Positions 24,522 through 33,734 are shown, counted from the stretch's first letter. The stretch: DNA of 64,000 nucleotides from Halobacillus_A sp043497005 (GCF_043497005.1 NZ_JBIEKE010000001.1:868001-932000), one strand, 5' to 3'. Made by a program: numbers and translations. Notes: generated from the letters alone by a model not told the origin.

Positions 24522-25535
24522 ATGAAAAAGGTAATGGTTCTATTCGCAGCTCTGATCATGTTAGCCGCTTGCGGACGCCCGGATTCAGGCGCTGGTGATT
24601 CAGAGGATGGCGGGGAAAGTCACAAGATCAGTATTGCTCACTTAGTTTCGGAAGATCAATCGTCTCATATTGCAGCGGAATCTTTTAAAGAGAAGGTGGA
24701 AGAAGAATCAGATGGGCAAATTACGGTCGAGCTTCACCCGAATGGGGAGCTTTATCCATCTGATCGCGAAGCAATTGAAGCGGTCCAGCAAGGCAACGTG
24801 GAAATGACGATTCCGGCGGTTGCGTCAATCTCTTCTTTTAATAAAGACTTCATGGTATTTGACCTTCCTTTCTTATTTGAAGACTATGATCAGGCTTATC
24901 AAGTGTTAGATGGAGAGATTGGACAGGGACTGCTTGAGGATCTGACAGAACAAAACATCAAAGGACTTGTTTTTGCAGAAAATGGTTTCCGTCATCTATC
25001 GAATAACGAGGGGCCGGTGGAATCTCTGGAGGATATTCAGGGGTTGAAAATGCGTACATTGGAAAGCTCAGTTCACACGGCAACCTTCAATGCCCTCGGA
25101 ATGAATGCTTCACCTTTCGCTTTCGGTGAGCTTTATACAGCCCTTCAGCAAGGGACCTATGATGCAATGGAAGCGCCCGTCTCATTGTTTTATACGAATA
25201 AGTTCTTTGAAGTACAGAACTATTTGACAATGACGGGCCACGTGTATGCGCCGACCGCTCTATTGATGAACAATGAATTTTACGAGAGTCTGTCCACAGA
25301 CTTGCAGGAGTTAGTCGTCGAAGCTTCCGAAGAATATCGCGAAGAACAAAGGGAACTGGCTCAAGAGCAGGATAGTGAGTTTCTAGAAGAATTAAAAGCA
25401 GAAGGCATGGAAGTGAATGAACCTTCTGAGGAATTGATGGAATCCTTCCAAGATGAAGTGGAACCAGTGTATGAAGAATTTGAAGAAGAGATTGGTACGG
25501 ATCTCCTCGAAGACGTTCGAAATGCCAGTGAATAA
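24522..25535 (+). CDS. dctP: TRAP transporter solute-binding lipoprotein (DctP type)
   Basis: A 337-residue lipoprotein with signal ending LAAC, then the DctP fold: SEDQSSHIAAESFKEKVEE, HPNGELYPSDREAIEAVQ, LPFLFEDYDQAYQVLDG, FRHLSN, GLKMRTLESSVHTATFNALG with the Arg that pairs with the substrate carboxylate, and TALQQGTYDAMEAP. It is very rich in Glu and Asp, as expected for an extracellular protein of a salt-tolerant cell. It captures an organic acid for the membrane subunits that follow. Confidence 0.93.
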   Translation: MKKVMVLFAALIMLAACGRPDSGAGDSEDGGESHKISIAHLVSEDQSSHIAAESFKEKVEEESDGQITVELHPNGELYPSDREAIEAVQQGNVEMTIPAVASISSFNKDFMVFDLPFLFEDYDQAYQVLDGEIGQGLLEDLTEQNIKGLVFAENGFRHLSNNEGPVESLEDIQGLKMRTLESSVHTATFNALGMNASPFAFGELYTALQQGTYDAMEAPVSLFYTNKFFEVQNYLTMTGHVYAPTALLMNNEFYESLSTDLQELVVEASEEYREEQRELAQEQDSEFLEELKAEGMEVNEPSEELMESFQDEVEPVYEEFEEEIGTDLLEDVRNASE

Positions 25536-25593
25536 CGACATGAAAAAGGGAGGCGGCTGCCTTCCTTTTAATACATAATAGGGTGGGACAGTC

Positions 25594-26088
25594 ATGGCGA
25601 AGATTTTCGCAAACTTTGAAAAAGGTATACTCGTATCAACACTAGTCCTGATGGTCGTCCTCATTTTTGGGCAAGTTGTTGGACGGTACATTTTCCAATC
25701 CGCTCCAAGCTGGACGGAAGAAATCGCCCGCTATTTGCACATTTTTCAAGTATGGATCGGCGCAAGCTATGCCGTGAAAATGAGAGAACATATACGAGTC
25801 GATGCGTTCATTACCCTGTTTCAAGGAATAGGGAGAAAAATACTAGAATCGATCAGCGTCATTTTGTGGTTTTCGCTCGTATTATTTTTAGCAATATTTG
25901 GAACTGCTCTTGTGATGGACACCATCAGCTACGGTCAGCGGTCTCCTGCGATGCAGATCCCGATGTGGCTTCCTATGGTCGCTGTACCGATCGGATCTTT
26001 GGGGATGGCGATCCGATTAGTTTTCCAGCTTATTGAGATTTGGAAAGGGAACTATGAAAGACCAAAAAGTGAGGGGATTGCCACATGA
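25594..26088 (+). CDS. dctQ: TRAP transporter small membrane subunit (DctQ type)
   Basis: A 164-residue protein with four hydrophobic helices, VVGRYIFQSAPSWTEEIARYLHIFQVWIGASYAV spanning the typical DctQ Trp-x-Glu-Glu motif, and QIPMWLPM before the last helix. It forms the membrane complex with DctM. Length is normal and the stop overlaps dctM (ATGAG). Confidence 0.92.
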   Translation: MAKIFANFEKGILVSTLVLMVVLIFGQVVGRYIFQSAPSWTEEIARYLHIFQVWIGASYAVKMREHIRVDAFITLFQGIGRKILESISVILWFSLVLFLAIFGTALVMDTISYGQRSPAMQIPMWLPMVAVPIGSLGMAIRLVFQLIEIWKGNYERPKSEGIAT

Positions 26089-27368
26089 GTGTCCTTCTCT
26101 TATTTGGAACGCTGCTCGTCTGTTTGCTTATCGGAGTACCAATCGCGATATCTCTTGGGGTATCGGCTTTAACAGCCATTTACTTCGGAACGACGCTCCC
26201 TCTTGATATCATCGTTCAAAAGGCCTTTACTTCATTAGATTCTTTTCCGTTATTAGCCATCCCCTTCTTCATGCTTGCCGGCATATTGATGGGGAAAGGC
26301 GGCGTGTCTAAACGACTGCTTCACTTAGCAACCTCCATGGTCGGCTGGATGACCGGCGGATTGTCGATGGTTACAATCGTCGCCTGTATGTTTTTCGCAG
26401 CGATTTCAGGATCAGGACCCGCAACCGTTGCCGCCATTGGCGGCTTCATGATCCCAGCGATGATCGCCAAAAATTATAAACCTGGCTTTGCTGCCAGTGT
26501 ACCGGCTGCAGCAGGTTCAATCGGAGTTATCATTCCGCCGAGTATCCCGTTTGTTATCTACGGCGTGACTGCGAACGTATCGGTCGGCGATATGTTTATC
26601 GCAGGGATAATCCCGGGGATGCTTATCGCCGTACTATTAATGGTAACCGCCTATATCATTTCTGTGAAAAATAACTACCGCCCGGAAGACGGCTCCAAGA
26701 CGACCGGCAAAGAAGTGGTTCGCGCCCTAAACGATGCGAAGTGGGCGCTGTTTATTCCAGTAATCATTTTAGGCGGAATTTATGGCGGTATCTTCTCTCC
26801 GACAGAAGCGGCAGTCGTATCTGTCGTCTACGCTCTTATTATCGGAGCTTTTATTTACAAAGAACTGACATGGAAGACCGTTTATGACTCGTTCATCCAA
26901 ACGATCATCATCAATTCAACAACGATGATCATTATCTGCCTGTCCGTTTCCTTTGCCTATTTCATGACACTCGTCCACATACCGGATCAAATATCAAGTT
27001 ACCTGACGGGATTGACGACAAATCCGATCTTCATATTGATTGTCATTAACCTGTTGCTCCTGCTCGTCGGTATGTTCATTGATACGATATCAGCTGTTGT
27101 GATTTTGACACCTGTACTGCTGCCGATCGTCACAGAGTTCGGCATTGATCCTGTCCATTTTGGTGTCATTTTAGTAGCCAACCTGGCGATCGGATTTGTC
27201 ACCCCGCCTGTAGGCGTCAACCTGTTTGTCGCCTCCACCGTCGGAAAAGTGAAATTCGAAAAAATCGTCGTAGGCGTCATTCCGTTTTTAGTGGCCATGA
27301 TTTTCGCTTTGCTTATTATTACGTATGTACCTGCGTTGTCGATGTGGCTGACGGAAATGTATCGATAG
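26085..27368 (+). CDS. dctM: TRAP transporter large membrane subunit (DctM type)
   Basis: A 427-residue protein with about 12 helices. Family landmarks are PLLAIPFFMLAGILMGKGG, AISGSGPATVAAIGGFMIPAM, GVIIPPSIPFVIYG, GIFSPTEAAVV and GFVTPPVGVNLFVA. It is the sodium-coupled channel of the importer, fitting a marine or saline habitat. It overlaps dctQ by four bases. Confidence 0.94.
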   Translation: MSVLLLFGTLLVCLLIGVPIAISLGVSALTAIYFGTTLPLDIIVQKAFTSLDSFPLLAIPFFMLAGILMGKGGVSKRLLHLATSMVGWMTGGLSMVTIVACMFFAAISGSGPATVAAIGGFMIPAMIAKNYKPGFAASVPAAAGSIGVIIPPSIPFVIYGVTANVSVGDMFIAGIIPGMLIAVLLMVTAYIISVKNNYRPEDGSKTTGKEVVRALNDAKWALFIPVIILGGIYGGIFSPTEAAVVSVVYALIIGAFIYKELTWKTVYDSFIQTIIINSTTMIIICLSVSFAYFMTLVHIPDQISSYLTGLTTNPIFILIVINLLLLLVGMFIDTISAVVILTPVLLPIVTEFGIDPVHFGVILVANLAIGFVTPPVGVNLFVASTVGKVKFEKIVVGVIPFLVAMIFALLIITYVPALSMWLTEMYR

Positions 27369-27378
27369 TTTTCGGGAA

Positions 27379-27418
27379 AGTCTTTCAGAGGAATGGTTCT
27401 CTGTAAGGCTTTTTTTGT
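27379..27418 (+). terminator. Terminator after the TRAP operon
   Basis: AGTCTTTCAGAGGA pairs imperfectly with TTCTCTGTAAGGCT around ATGG, followed by seven T. The remainder up to 27828 contains only the perfect copy of the dispersed repeat and the promoter area of the next gene. Confidence 0.75.
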
Positions 27419-27634
27419 ATGACTTAAATTGATCCAGGTTATCGTCAACTATGGGTCTCTTAAGATCATTCATAAGAAAAAACATCCCCTTAGTGGAGGA
27501 CCTCATTTTCTTAGATGCGATTAGTAGCAAATAAGTTTCACTATAAGAACTCCTTACTTAGAGGAATCTACCCTATTCATGACAACAATTCTCTAATACA
27601 GATTTAGTTGCAGATTTGGGGGTGAAAGTGGGTA

Positions 27635-27694
27635 TATCTCGAAACTGAGTCTTAAAGATAAGGGCAGGATTGTGGAAGACTCAGTTTCGAGATA
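27635..27694. repeat. Dispersed repeat element, perfect inverted-repeat copy
   Basis: TATCTCGAAACTGAGTCTT (27635-27653) and its exact 19-base complement (27676-27694) enclose 22 bases. It is the cleanest copy in the window and defines the core of the family. It could form a 19-bp hairpin in DNA or RNA. No gene lies inside. Confidence 0.85.
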
Positions 27695-27828
27695 TTGGAG
27701 GGTTTTGAAACTCAACTTGGAGTTTAATCGTACATAATATTGAGTTGATTTAGACCTTTAAAAACATTTAGCATAAACTGAAGTGCGTAATATTAATCAT
27801 TAATATTCGAAACAGGAGGTGTTTTTAA

Positions 27829-28128
27829 ATGCCGGTATGCCAGAACTGTGGAAGTCAATGGACGTGGTCAGAATCTATTAAAAAATCATTTCAATTTTAT
27901 AATGGAGCTAAATGCCAATACTGTGGGGAAAAACAGTTCCAAACACAGAAAACTATGAGAAAAGTATCTTTAATAACAATGATTCCATTACTAATGTTAC
28001 CTTTTGTTGTAGGTTTTGAAGTTCCTATTGGTATTGCGTTGATTATTTTTGTAGCTGCTGAATTCCTTTGCTTACTTTTATTTCCGCGTGTATTAGAATT
28101 GTCTAATGAAGAGCATCCCCTTTGGTAA
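27829..28128 (+). CDS. Small zinc-ribbon membrane protein (TIGR04104 type)
   Basis: A 99-residue protein: CQNCGSQWTW and CQYCGEKQ give a four-Cys zinc ribbon, followed by two hydrophobic helices and a short acidic tail. This matches the TIGR04104 putative zinc-finger family of bacilli. ATG after ACAGGAGGTG. Function unknown. Single-gene unit in the accessory block. Confidence 0.82.
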   Translation: MPVCQNCGSQWTWSESIKKSFQFYNGAKCQYCGEKQFQTQKTMRKVSLITMIPLLMLPFVVGFEVPIGIALIIFVAAEFLCLLLFPRVLELSNEEHPLW

Positions 28129-28198
28129 GGTGTTATCAAAAGAAATGAAGTAATAAAAAGAATAGAGACAATAAGTCACAAGGTTAAGGGAGGAGACT

Positions 28199-28708
28199 AT
28201 GAAAGTTATTATTAGAACAGGTGAATTGAACGATGCGAAAACGATCTTAAACCTTCAAAGGGATGTAATTACTGAAGACGAATATTTGATTTCAGTACCA
28301 GAAGAGTTTAATAAAACTATAGAACAACAAAGAGATTCGATTCAGAGGTTATTAGAAAATGAAAGAGAAACTTTATTTGTTGCTGAAATAGATAAAGAAG
28401 TAGTTGGGTGGATAGCATTTCAATCACCAGACCGCCAAAGATTATCACATACAGGTTCATTTGGAATGATGTTACATAAAGACTTTAGAGGTCTAGGGAT
28501 AGGTGCAAGACTAATTAAAAAGCTATTACTTTGGACAGAAGAGCACCCCTGTATTGAGAAAGTGAGTTTAGGAGTTTTTTCAACAAATAAAAGAGCAATA
28601 GACCTTTATAAGGGAATGGGCTTTATAGAGGAAGGTCGAAAGAAAAAAGAAATAAAGTTAGGTGAAAATAAATACGTTGATGATGTTCTTATGTACAAAC
28701 TAGTTTGA
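28199..28708 (+). CDS. GNAT-family N-acetyltransferase
   Basis: A 169-residue acetyltransferase: motif A at GMMLHKDFRGLGIGARLIKKLL holds the acetyl-CoA loop RGLGIG, and motif B at VSLGVFSTNKRAIDLYKGMGF. It resembles RimI-like and drug-modifying GNATs; the substrate is unknown. GGGAGG precedes ATG. A copy of the dispersed repeat follows directly. Confidence 0.9.
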   Translation: MKVIIRTGELNDAKTILNLQRDVITEDEYLISVPEEFNKTIEQQRDSIQRLLENERETLFVAEIDKEVVGWIAFQSPDRQRLSHTGSFGMMLHKDFRGLGIGARLIKKLLLWTEEHPCIEKVSLGVFSTNKRAIDLYKGMGFIEEGRKKKEIKLGENKYVDDVLMYKLV

Positions 28709-28722
28709 GTACTATTATCCGA

Positions 28723-28797
28723 AGTTATCTCCAATCTAAGTCTTGAGCAATCTGGGGCGATTCTCATTCAGTAGGACCGCCTTTTTGTTAACGGGTA
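28723..28797. repeat. Dispersed repeat element, copy 6
   Basis: Blocks in order: ttatctccaatctaagtctt, ggggcgattctcattc, ccgcctttttgttaacggg. The GGCG/CGCC pair followed by TTTTT makes it terminator-like for the GNAT gene. Confidence 0.65.
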
Positions 28798-28842
28798 GGT
28801 TTCCTTAAGAGAGTTATCAAACTAACATAAAGGTGGGGGATC

Positions 28843-29487
28843 ATGGACAAAGTATTGCATAAGATAGCTGATTTGGTTTGCAGTAAAGAAAAAATTATTA
28901 TTGGTATTTCTGGTCATGGGGCTTCAGGAAAGACAACATTTGCAAACAATCTTATAAAACAATTAGGACAAAATGATGTGAACTATATTAATACAGACCC
29001 GTACATTATTGGCTCATCTAATATTAGGAAGTACGCTACTATAAATTACGAATATAAAAATGAAAATCATCATTATAAAATGACAGCTTGTCACCCAGGC
29101 GCCCATAATATATCAGCCTTAGAGAGAGACATACATATGCTTAGAGATGGGATGGATATTTATACAATAGGTACCCACTATAAGAAGAGTCAATTAATTT
29201 CTTCGCAAAATAAGTTATATTTTATAGAAGGTATGAGTGTTGCATTTGCTAATCCAGAGTTGTTTGATTTAACAGTGTACTTATATACGGATGGAGAAAC
29301 AGAATTTAGAAGACGATCTTCTCGTGATGTGACTGAGAGAGGAATGGATATAAATTTCTTAAGGCAATCTCATGAAGAGCGTAGAATTCAATATGAATTA
29401 TTTATGCATCCCTACTATAAAAATTTTGATGTTGTTATAAAAAATTCCGATGAAGAGTTTTTTCTAGAAAAATGTGATTTATATTAA
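28843..29487 (+). CDS. Uridine kinase-like P-loop protein
   Basis: A 214-residue P-loop protein: GISGHGASGKTTFAN is the Walker A region, INTDPYI the substrate loop, LYFIEGMSVAF the second strand, and RRSSRDVTERGMD the lid region, ending HPYYKNFDVVIKN. This is the uridine kinase/phosphoribulokinase fold, and similar single genes occur in accessory DNA of bacilli. The true substrate is unknown. It is enclosed by repeat copies on both sides. Confidence 0.8.
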   Translation: MDKVLHKIADLVCSKEKIIIGISGHGASGKTTFANNLIKQLGQNDVNYINTDPYIIGSSNIRKYATINYEYKNENHHYKMTACHPGAHNISALERDIHMLRDGMDIYTIGTHYKKSQLISSQNKLYFIEGMSVAFANPELFDLTVYLYTDGETEFRRRSSRDVTERGMDINFLRQSHEERRIQYELFMHPYYKNFDVVIKNSDEEFFLEKCDLY

Positions 29488-29520
29488 CATATTGGAGGCG
29501 CGATGGTTTGGAATCTACCC

Positions 29521-29597
29521 AAGATGTCTCGAATTCAAGTCTTCCTGAATTGGGGGCGAATCCTTAACAATAAGGTTCGCCTACTTTAGATATTCTT
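29521..29597. repeat. Dispersed repeat element, copy 7, with hairpin
   Basis: gatgtctcgaattcaagtctt is followed by a strong stem, GGCGAATCCTTA (29555-29566) with TAAGGTTCGCC (29571-29581), then ctacttta. The hairpin is well placed to end the kinase transcript. Confidence 0.7.
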
Positions 29598-29643
29598 GGG
29601 GTAAGTTAGGTGAAGACTCTTTTTAAAAATGATTTTAGACCTA

Positions 29644-29970
29644 TTAATAAAGCAATTGTATTAATACCATATAAGAGATTGTGCCAACCGCAATGGATAG
29701 AAGCATATTATTCCTCCAGAAATGAATCATGACTGTAAGAGTTAAGGATATGATCTCTGGAATTCCGTGAGTACCTGAAAAAAATGTTACATCTCTTAAG
29801 CAATAAATGACTAAAAAACCAAAAATGGCTGATGGTAAAACTTTTCCAAGATACTGAACATAATCAGGGGTAGGTTTATTGGATGAGAAAATAATAAAAG
29901 GAAGGAATCTTGTAACCATGGTCATTAAAACAATGATTCCTAAAATTACAATTTCTTGTGACATTGTCAT
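29644..29970 (-). CDS. azlD: AzlD-type branched-chain amino acid exporter subunit
   Basis: A 108-residue protein with four hydrophobic helices and TRFLPFIIFSS plus YLGKVLPSAIFGFLVIYCLRDV, characteristic of AzlD. With AzlC it exports branched-chain amino acids or analogues such as azaleucine. It overlaps azlC by four bases and is divergent from the MocR regulator gene. Confidence 0.92.
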   Translation of the reverse strand: MTMSQEIVILGIIVLMTMVTRFLPFIIFSSNKPTPDYVQYLGKVLPSAIFGFLVIYCLRDVTFFSGTHGIPEIISLTLTVMIHFWRNNMLLSIAVGTISYMVLIQLLY

Positions 29971-30680
29971 TGTTCAAGGACCTCTCTTATCTTTGGACTT
30001 TTTTTCATAAGGACAAGCATACTTAAAATAACTATCAATGATGGCAAAATGAAATGACTGGGTCCTAATAGTATTAGACATAAGAGGGAACCTCCTATTC
30101 CTACAATAGAACTTTGGTGATTTTCCTCGTGCATCCACTGTTCTAAAAAGATAACGGTAAACAATGCCGTCATCACAAACTCCAGACCTTCTGTATTAAA
30201 CTTAAGATAAGAGCCAAATAAACCACCGATTGTTGCTCCGAGTACCCAATAAAAATGGTTGAGGATGGTCACAAAAAACATAAACCATCCTTTGTCAATG
30301 TGGTCAGGGATCTTGGCTGTACTGTTTATGGCAAACGATTCATCACACATTCCATAGATCAAATAATATTTCTTAGCACCCGTCGCGTTGTATTTATCTA
30401 AAAGAGAGATCCCATAAAACAAATGACGGGAGTTTAATATAAGCGTTAAGAAAGCGGCATTTAATGGATTAAATGCCCCAAGCAGCAAATGACCTGCTAC
30501 AAATTCCATAGATCCTGCAAATATAAAAAAACTCATCAAGGTGGCGTATAATGGGTGAAAGCCTAATGATTGCATGAATATTCCATAAGCCGTTCCTACA
30601 AACATAAAGCCTGTTAATATAGGTAAAGTTTTTGGAAAAGCTGCTTTAAAGGCCAAATAAAACCTATCTTTCCTTTTCAT
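29967..30680 (-). CDS. azlC: AzlC-type branched-chain amino acid exporter subunit
   Basis: A membrane protein of about 237 residues with LPILTGFMFVGTAYGIFMQSLGF, FFIFAGSMEFVAG, LNSRHLFYGIS and YGMCDESFAI, the standard AzlC signatures. I place the start at ATG 30680, behind AAGGGAAGTG; an upstream ATG at 30701 adds seven residues without a site. Transcribed away from the MocR gene across shared operators. Confidence 0.9.
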   Translation of the reverse strand: MKRKDRFYLAFKAAFPKTLPILTGFMFVGTAYGIFMQSLGFHPLYATLMSFFIFAGSMEFVAGHLLLGAFNPLNAAFLTLILNSRHLFYGISLLDKYNATGAKKYYLIYGMCDESFAINSTAKIPDHIDKGWFMFFVTILNHFYWVLGATIGGLFGSYLKFNTEGLEFVMTALFTVIFLEQWMHEENHQSSIVGIGGSLLCLILLGPSHFILPSLIVILSMLVLMKKSPKIREVLEQ

Positions 30681-30748
30681 TTTTCTCACTTCCCTTAGCA
30701 TTGCCTTTATTCATTTATAACACGGGTAACATTTGCAACAAACACAAT

Positions 30749-30872
30749 AATTGTATGTATTACAATAAAAAATCAGCTTCAAAAGTAAATCTAAAGTTAA
30801 GAATTTGTGCTTTTAATGAAGAGATAGTAAGATATTCAATAACAAAAACATACAATTGAATTAATTGTATGT
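30749..30872. promoter_or_regulatory. MocR operator set between azlCD and the regulator
   Basis: AATTGTATGT occurs at 30749-30758 and again in the palindrome ACATACAATT-gaatt-AATTGTATGT at 30848-30872. MocR proteins bind such direct and inverted repeats in divergent regions. The dyad lies 18 bases before the regulator start. Confidence 0.75.
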
Positions 30873-30890
30873 AGGGTGGGGGTGTAATTT

Positions 30891-32291
30891 ATGCCAGTAA
30901 ATTCATTCGATCAATATCCTATGTCTTGGAGACCAGACAAGTCCTCCTTAACACGGCCTATCTATCTTTCCTTAGCCAATTTGTTAGAAAAAGACATCAT
31001 TAGTGGACATTTAACTCCTGGTACTAAACTTCCTCCTCAGCGTGAACTTGCTGATTTTCTTGATATCAACTTCACGACGATTACGCGTGCGTATAAACTG
31101 TGTGAAAAGAAGGGATTAATTTTTGCGATTACAGGAAAAGGCACGTTTATATCCCCTAACGCTGCGAGGACTATAACGATATCGAAAGAGGCTGGCTATA
31201 CAGATATCGACCTTGCTTTTGGGGCTACCTTTGAACAAACAAACTTTATGGTGGTAGATACTATAAGAGAGGTGGCAGCACAGAAAAGTGTGGAAGAACT
31301 CCTCAATTATAATAACCCAGCTGGATTACCTCACCATAAAAAGGCAGCACTAAAGTGGTTAAAACCCCTGAATATTGAAGCGAATACAAATCAATTGGCA
31401 ATAGTATCCGGAGCGCAGAGTGCTTTAGCCATAGCTCTATCCAGTCTTTTTGAGCCGGGAAATCGTATTGCCACAGACTTTTTTACGTACGCAAATTTCA
31501 TTCAATTGGCCCAGATGTATCATATCCAATTGATCCCTATCCAAGCAGATACGAATGGGATGTCAGCAGCTGAGCTCGATAAAATATGTTCTAAAACAAA
31601 TATCCATGGAGTTTTTTTAATGCCATCCGGTTGTAATCCTACAGCACATATGGTTTCGAATAGCAGAAAAAGAGAGCTAGCTGAAATCATTAAAAAGCAC
31701 CGTATCCTTCTCATAGAGGACGAAATTAACGCCTTATTCATTGCCGACAAATCGTATGACTACAAACAGCCGATGTTTAATCTGCTGCCAGAGCAAACCG
31801 TTTATATTAACAGTACCTCGAAGAGCATATGCTCTGGCCTTAGGGTAGCCTACATGATATTTGGAGATAGTCTGTCTAAAAAAATAATCGAAGGAATTTA
31901 TAATATAAATACAAAGCCTTCTTCTCTTGATATAGAGGTTGTTTCACAACTGGTTCTTACAGGAAAAGCTCATTCTATTTTCAAACAAAAAAAGTCCTTA
32001 CTACAGGAAGCGAATAAAATATATAACTCCTACTTTCCTATAAGTAATGAATACGAAAACCCGTTAAGCTATTTTCGTTGGCTGCCCATTAACAGTAAAG
32101 CACCCGGCCTTCAAGTTGAGGAAGAAATAAAAAAGAAGCAAGTTTATGTTCTTCATTCGGATCGATTTATCAGTGGTGGACAATCTTCCACTAATAAGTA
32201 TCTGAGAATTTCTATGGCTGCCACAAATTCCTTTGAAGAATTGAATGAGGGTTTAGATAGACTTAGAATCCACCTCGACCATCTGAATTAG
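30891..32291 (+). CDS. MocR-type regulator (GntR helix-turn-helix fused to aminotransferase fold)
   Basis: A 466-residue fusion: GntR winged helix (about 20-90; LANLLEKDIISGHLTPGTKLPPQREL in pieces, then FTTITRAYKLCEKKGLI) and a class I aminotransferase-like domain (about 110-466; YNNPAGLPHHKKAALKWL, SGAQSALAIALSSLFEPG, the PLP-binding Lys in NSTSKSICSGLR). Such proteins use PLP with an amino acid or amine as effector. It diverges from azlCD, so it probably senses a branched-chain amino acid and controls its export. Confidence 0.92.
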   Translation: MPVNSFDQYPMSWRPDKSSLTRPIYLSLANLLEKDIISGHLTPGTKLPPQRELADFLDINFTTITRAYKLCEKKGLIFAITGKGTFISPNAARTITISKEAGYTDIDLAFGATFEQTNFMVVDTIREVAAQKSVEELLNYNNPAGLPHHKKAALKWLKPLNIEANTNQLAIVSGAQSALAIALSSLFEPGNRIATDFFTYANFIQLAQMYHIQLIPIQADTNGMSAAELDKICSKTNIHGVFLMPSGCNPTAHMVSNSRKRELAEIIKKHRILLIEDEINALFIADKSYDYKQPMFNLLPEQTVYINSTSKSICSGLRVAYMIFGDSLSKKIIEGIYNINTKPSSLDIEVVSQLVLTGKAHSIFKQKKSLLQEANKIYNSYFPISNEYENPLSYFRWLPINSKAPGLQVEEEIKKKQVYVLHSDRFISGGQSSTNKYLRISMAATNSFEELNEGLDRLRIHLDHLN

Positions 32292-32360
32292 TTTATTTGA
32301 ATTATCTTACTTACCTTATACTTGCTAAGTAAAACTAGAGGGCGCAAGATATTGCTTTTT

Positions 32361-32430
32361 TAAGTTTATCTTGAAGCTGAGTTTTATATAAACGGGGGCG
32401 ATAGCTGCACATTAGCTATCGCCTATTGTG
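32361..32430. repeat. Dispersed repeat element, copy 8, with hairpin
   Basis: ttatcttgaagctgagtttt is followed by a perfect 10-bp stem, GGCGATAGCT (32397-32406) and AGCTATCGCC (32414-32423), then tattgtgttaa. Same layout as copies 6 and 7 although the stem sequence itself differs. Confidence 0.7.
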
Positions 32431-32510
32431 TTAATTGAGTAGTTTATTTAAAGCGCTTATAAATTATTTGTGCTATGTTTAAAAACAATAATAAAGAGAG
32501 AGGATGGATT

Positions 32511-32971
32511 ATGATTTCGTACCAAATAGAGAAATTAAATCCAAAAGATTATAATAAGTGCAGTAATATTTGGGATATGGAAAAGAAACCGAAAATGGCT
32601 AAGATGTTTTATGACGAATTGGTATGTGGAAACAGAATTACTTTTATTTATTTGGAGAATAACGAGTTTATAGGTGAAGGTTCATTAGTTTTACGAAACA
32701 ATGACCCAGATTATACTATTCCAGATAAACGAATTTATCTATCTCGTATGAATGTTAAAGAAGAATACCGCAATTGGGAATAGGTAGCATTATTGTTGAT
32801 TATCTGACTGATTATGCTAAACAACTCGGATATGAGGAAATAACAATTGGTGTAGATATAGGTAACTTAAACGCAAGACATCTATATGAAAAGAAGGGTT
32901 TTACAACTGTATTATACCTTGGTAAAGATGAATATGGTAAATATGTAAAACTTCTAAAAAATTTAAAATAG
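32511..32971 (+). pseudogene. GNAT acetyltransferase broken by a frameshift
   Basis: The first part (MISYQIEKLNPKDYNKC to LSRMNVKEEYRN) and the second part (GIGSIIVDYLTDYAKQLGYE to NLNARHLYEKKGF) are one GNAT protein split at about 32771-32776, exactly at the acetyl-CoA loop where RN-K-GIGS is expected. One missing base would restore about 154 residues. Start 32511 is chosen for its AGAGAGG site. If not a sequencing error, the enzyme is inactive. Confidence 0.85.
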
Positions 32972-33013
32972 ACTGCTTAATAAGTACTTTGAATGTGTGA
33001 GAATGTTCTTGCA

Positions 33014-33113
33014 CTAACGGGTGCTTAATTAAAGAATTATGCGGAAATATTTTGAAATCGAGTCTTAAAGAATAGGGGGCGATTCTTGAATAGAGCCTTT
33101 GTCTTTTTTACAT
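33014..33113. repeat. Dispersed repeat element, copy 9
   Basis: A long copy: actaacgggtgctta, then ttttgaaatcgagtctt, then agggggcgattcttgaatag and cctttgtctttttt. It lies between the broken GNAT gene and the opposing DUF1569 gene. Confidence 0.7.
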
Positions 33114-33197
33114 AAGCACAAGGAGATCAGGCATTAAGGAATTTAACTGACAAAGCAGTTACTTTTAGAAGGGACGGTTTTTTTAAAACTCGAGCCA

Positions 33198-33647
33198 CTA
33201 AACGCCAAATTGTTTTAAATGGTGGTCAAGATGCTTATAGATTCCTTTTCCCCATTGTTCCGAAGTAAGTTTTCCGAAAAAAGGATGTGGATGATCAGTA
33301 CATGCCTCTGGGCCATTCTTCTGAAATATTATAATTTTTTGTTTCAGTTTTTCTCTTTCTATTTCGAAATCTCTTTTAGATGTAATTAAAATGGTTGGAA
33401 TAGTGGACATATTGTGGTCTAAAGGTTTGTCATTATAAAAGATGGGTTTTGCAAATCTACCTACTAATAACCCTAACCAACCTCTTCGGGGCAAAGAAAA
33501 TCCCATTGCGATATCTTGGAAAGATGAGCAATGAGCTAACATTTGAGATACATCCATTTTCCCCCATTTTGGTTGTGAATTTACATTTAAGTTTTCAATA
33601 CGATTTAATATTTCATCTGTGTAGGTGATTTCAAAAATATTATTCAT
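33198..33647 (-). CDS. DUF1569-family protein (DinB-like fold)
   Basis: A 149-residue protein: WGKMDVSQMLAHCSSFQDIAMG, GLLVGRFAKPIF, HPFFGKLTSEQWGKGIYKHLDHHLKQFGV. The spaced His residues (AHC, HP-FFGKL, HLDHHLKQF) are the usual pattern of DUF1569, related to DinB metal-binding helical bundles. Function unknown, possibly thiol- or stress-related. Single gene, opposite to its neighbours. Confidence 0.85.
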   Translation of the reverse strand: MNNIFEITYTDEILNRIENLNVNSQPKWGKMDVSQMLAHCSSFQDIAMGFSLPRRGWLGLLVGRFAKPIFYNDKPLDHNMSTIPTILITSKRDFEIEREKLKQKIIIFQKNGPEACTDHPHPFFGKLTSEQWGKGIYKHLDHHLKQFGV

Positions 33648-33734
33648 TAGAATACTCCTTTAGTTTTATTTTAACGCAAAAATGCCCTCGATTATTTAAT
33701 ATATAATTCAATGTCAACGTTATATAATCCTTTT

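Noticed and set aside
32774..32971. The second half of the GNAT gene as an independent gene
   Set aside because: It has no RBS and begins inside the acetyl-CoA loop; it is the displaced C-terminus of the frame from 32511.
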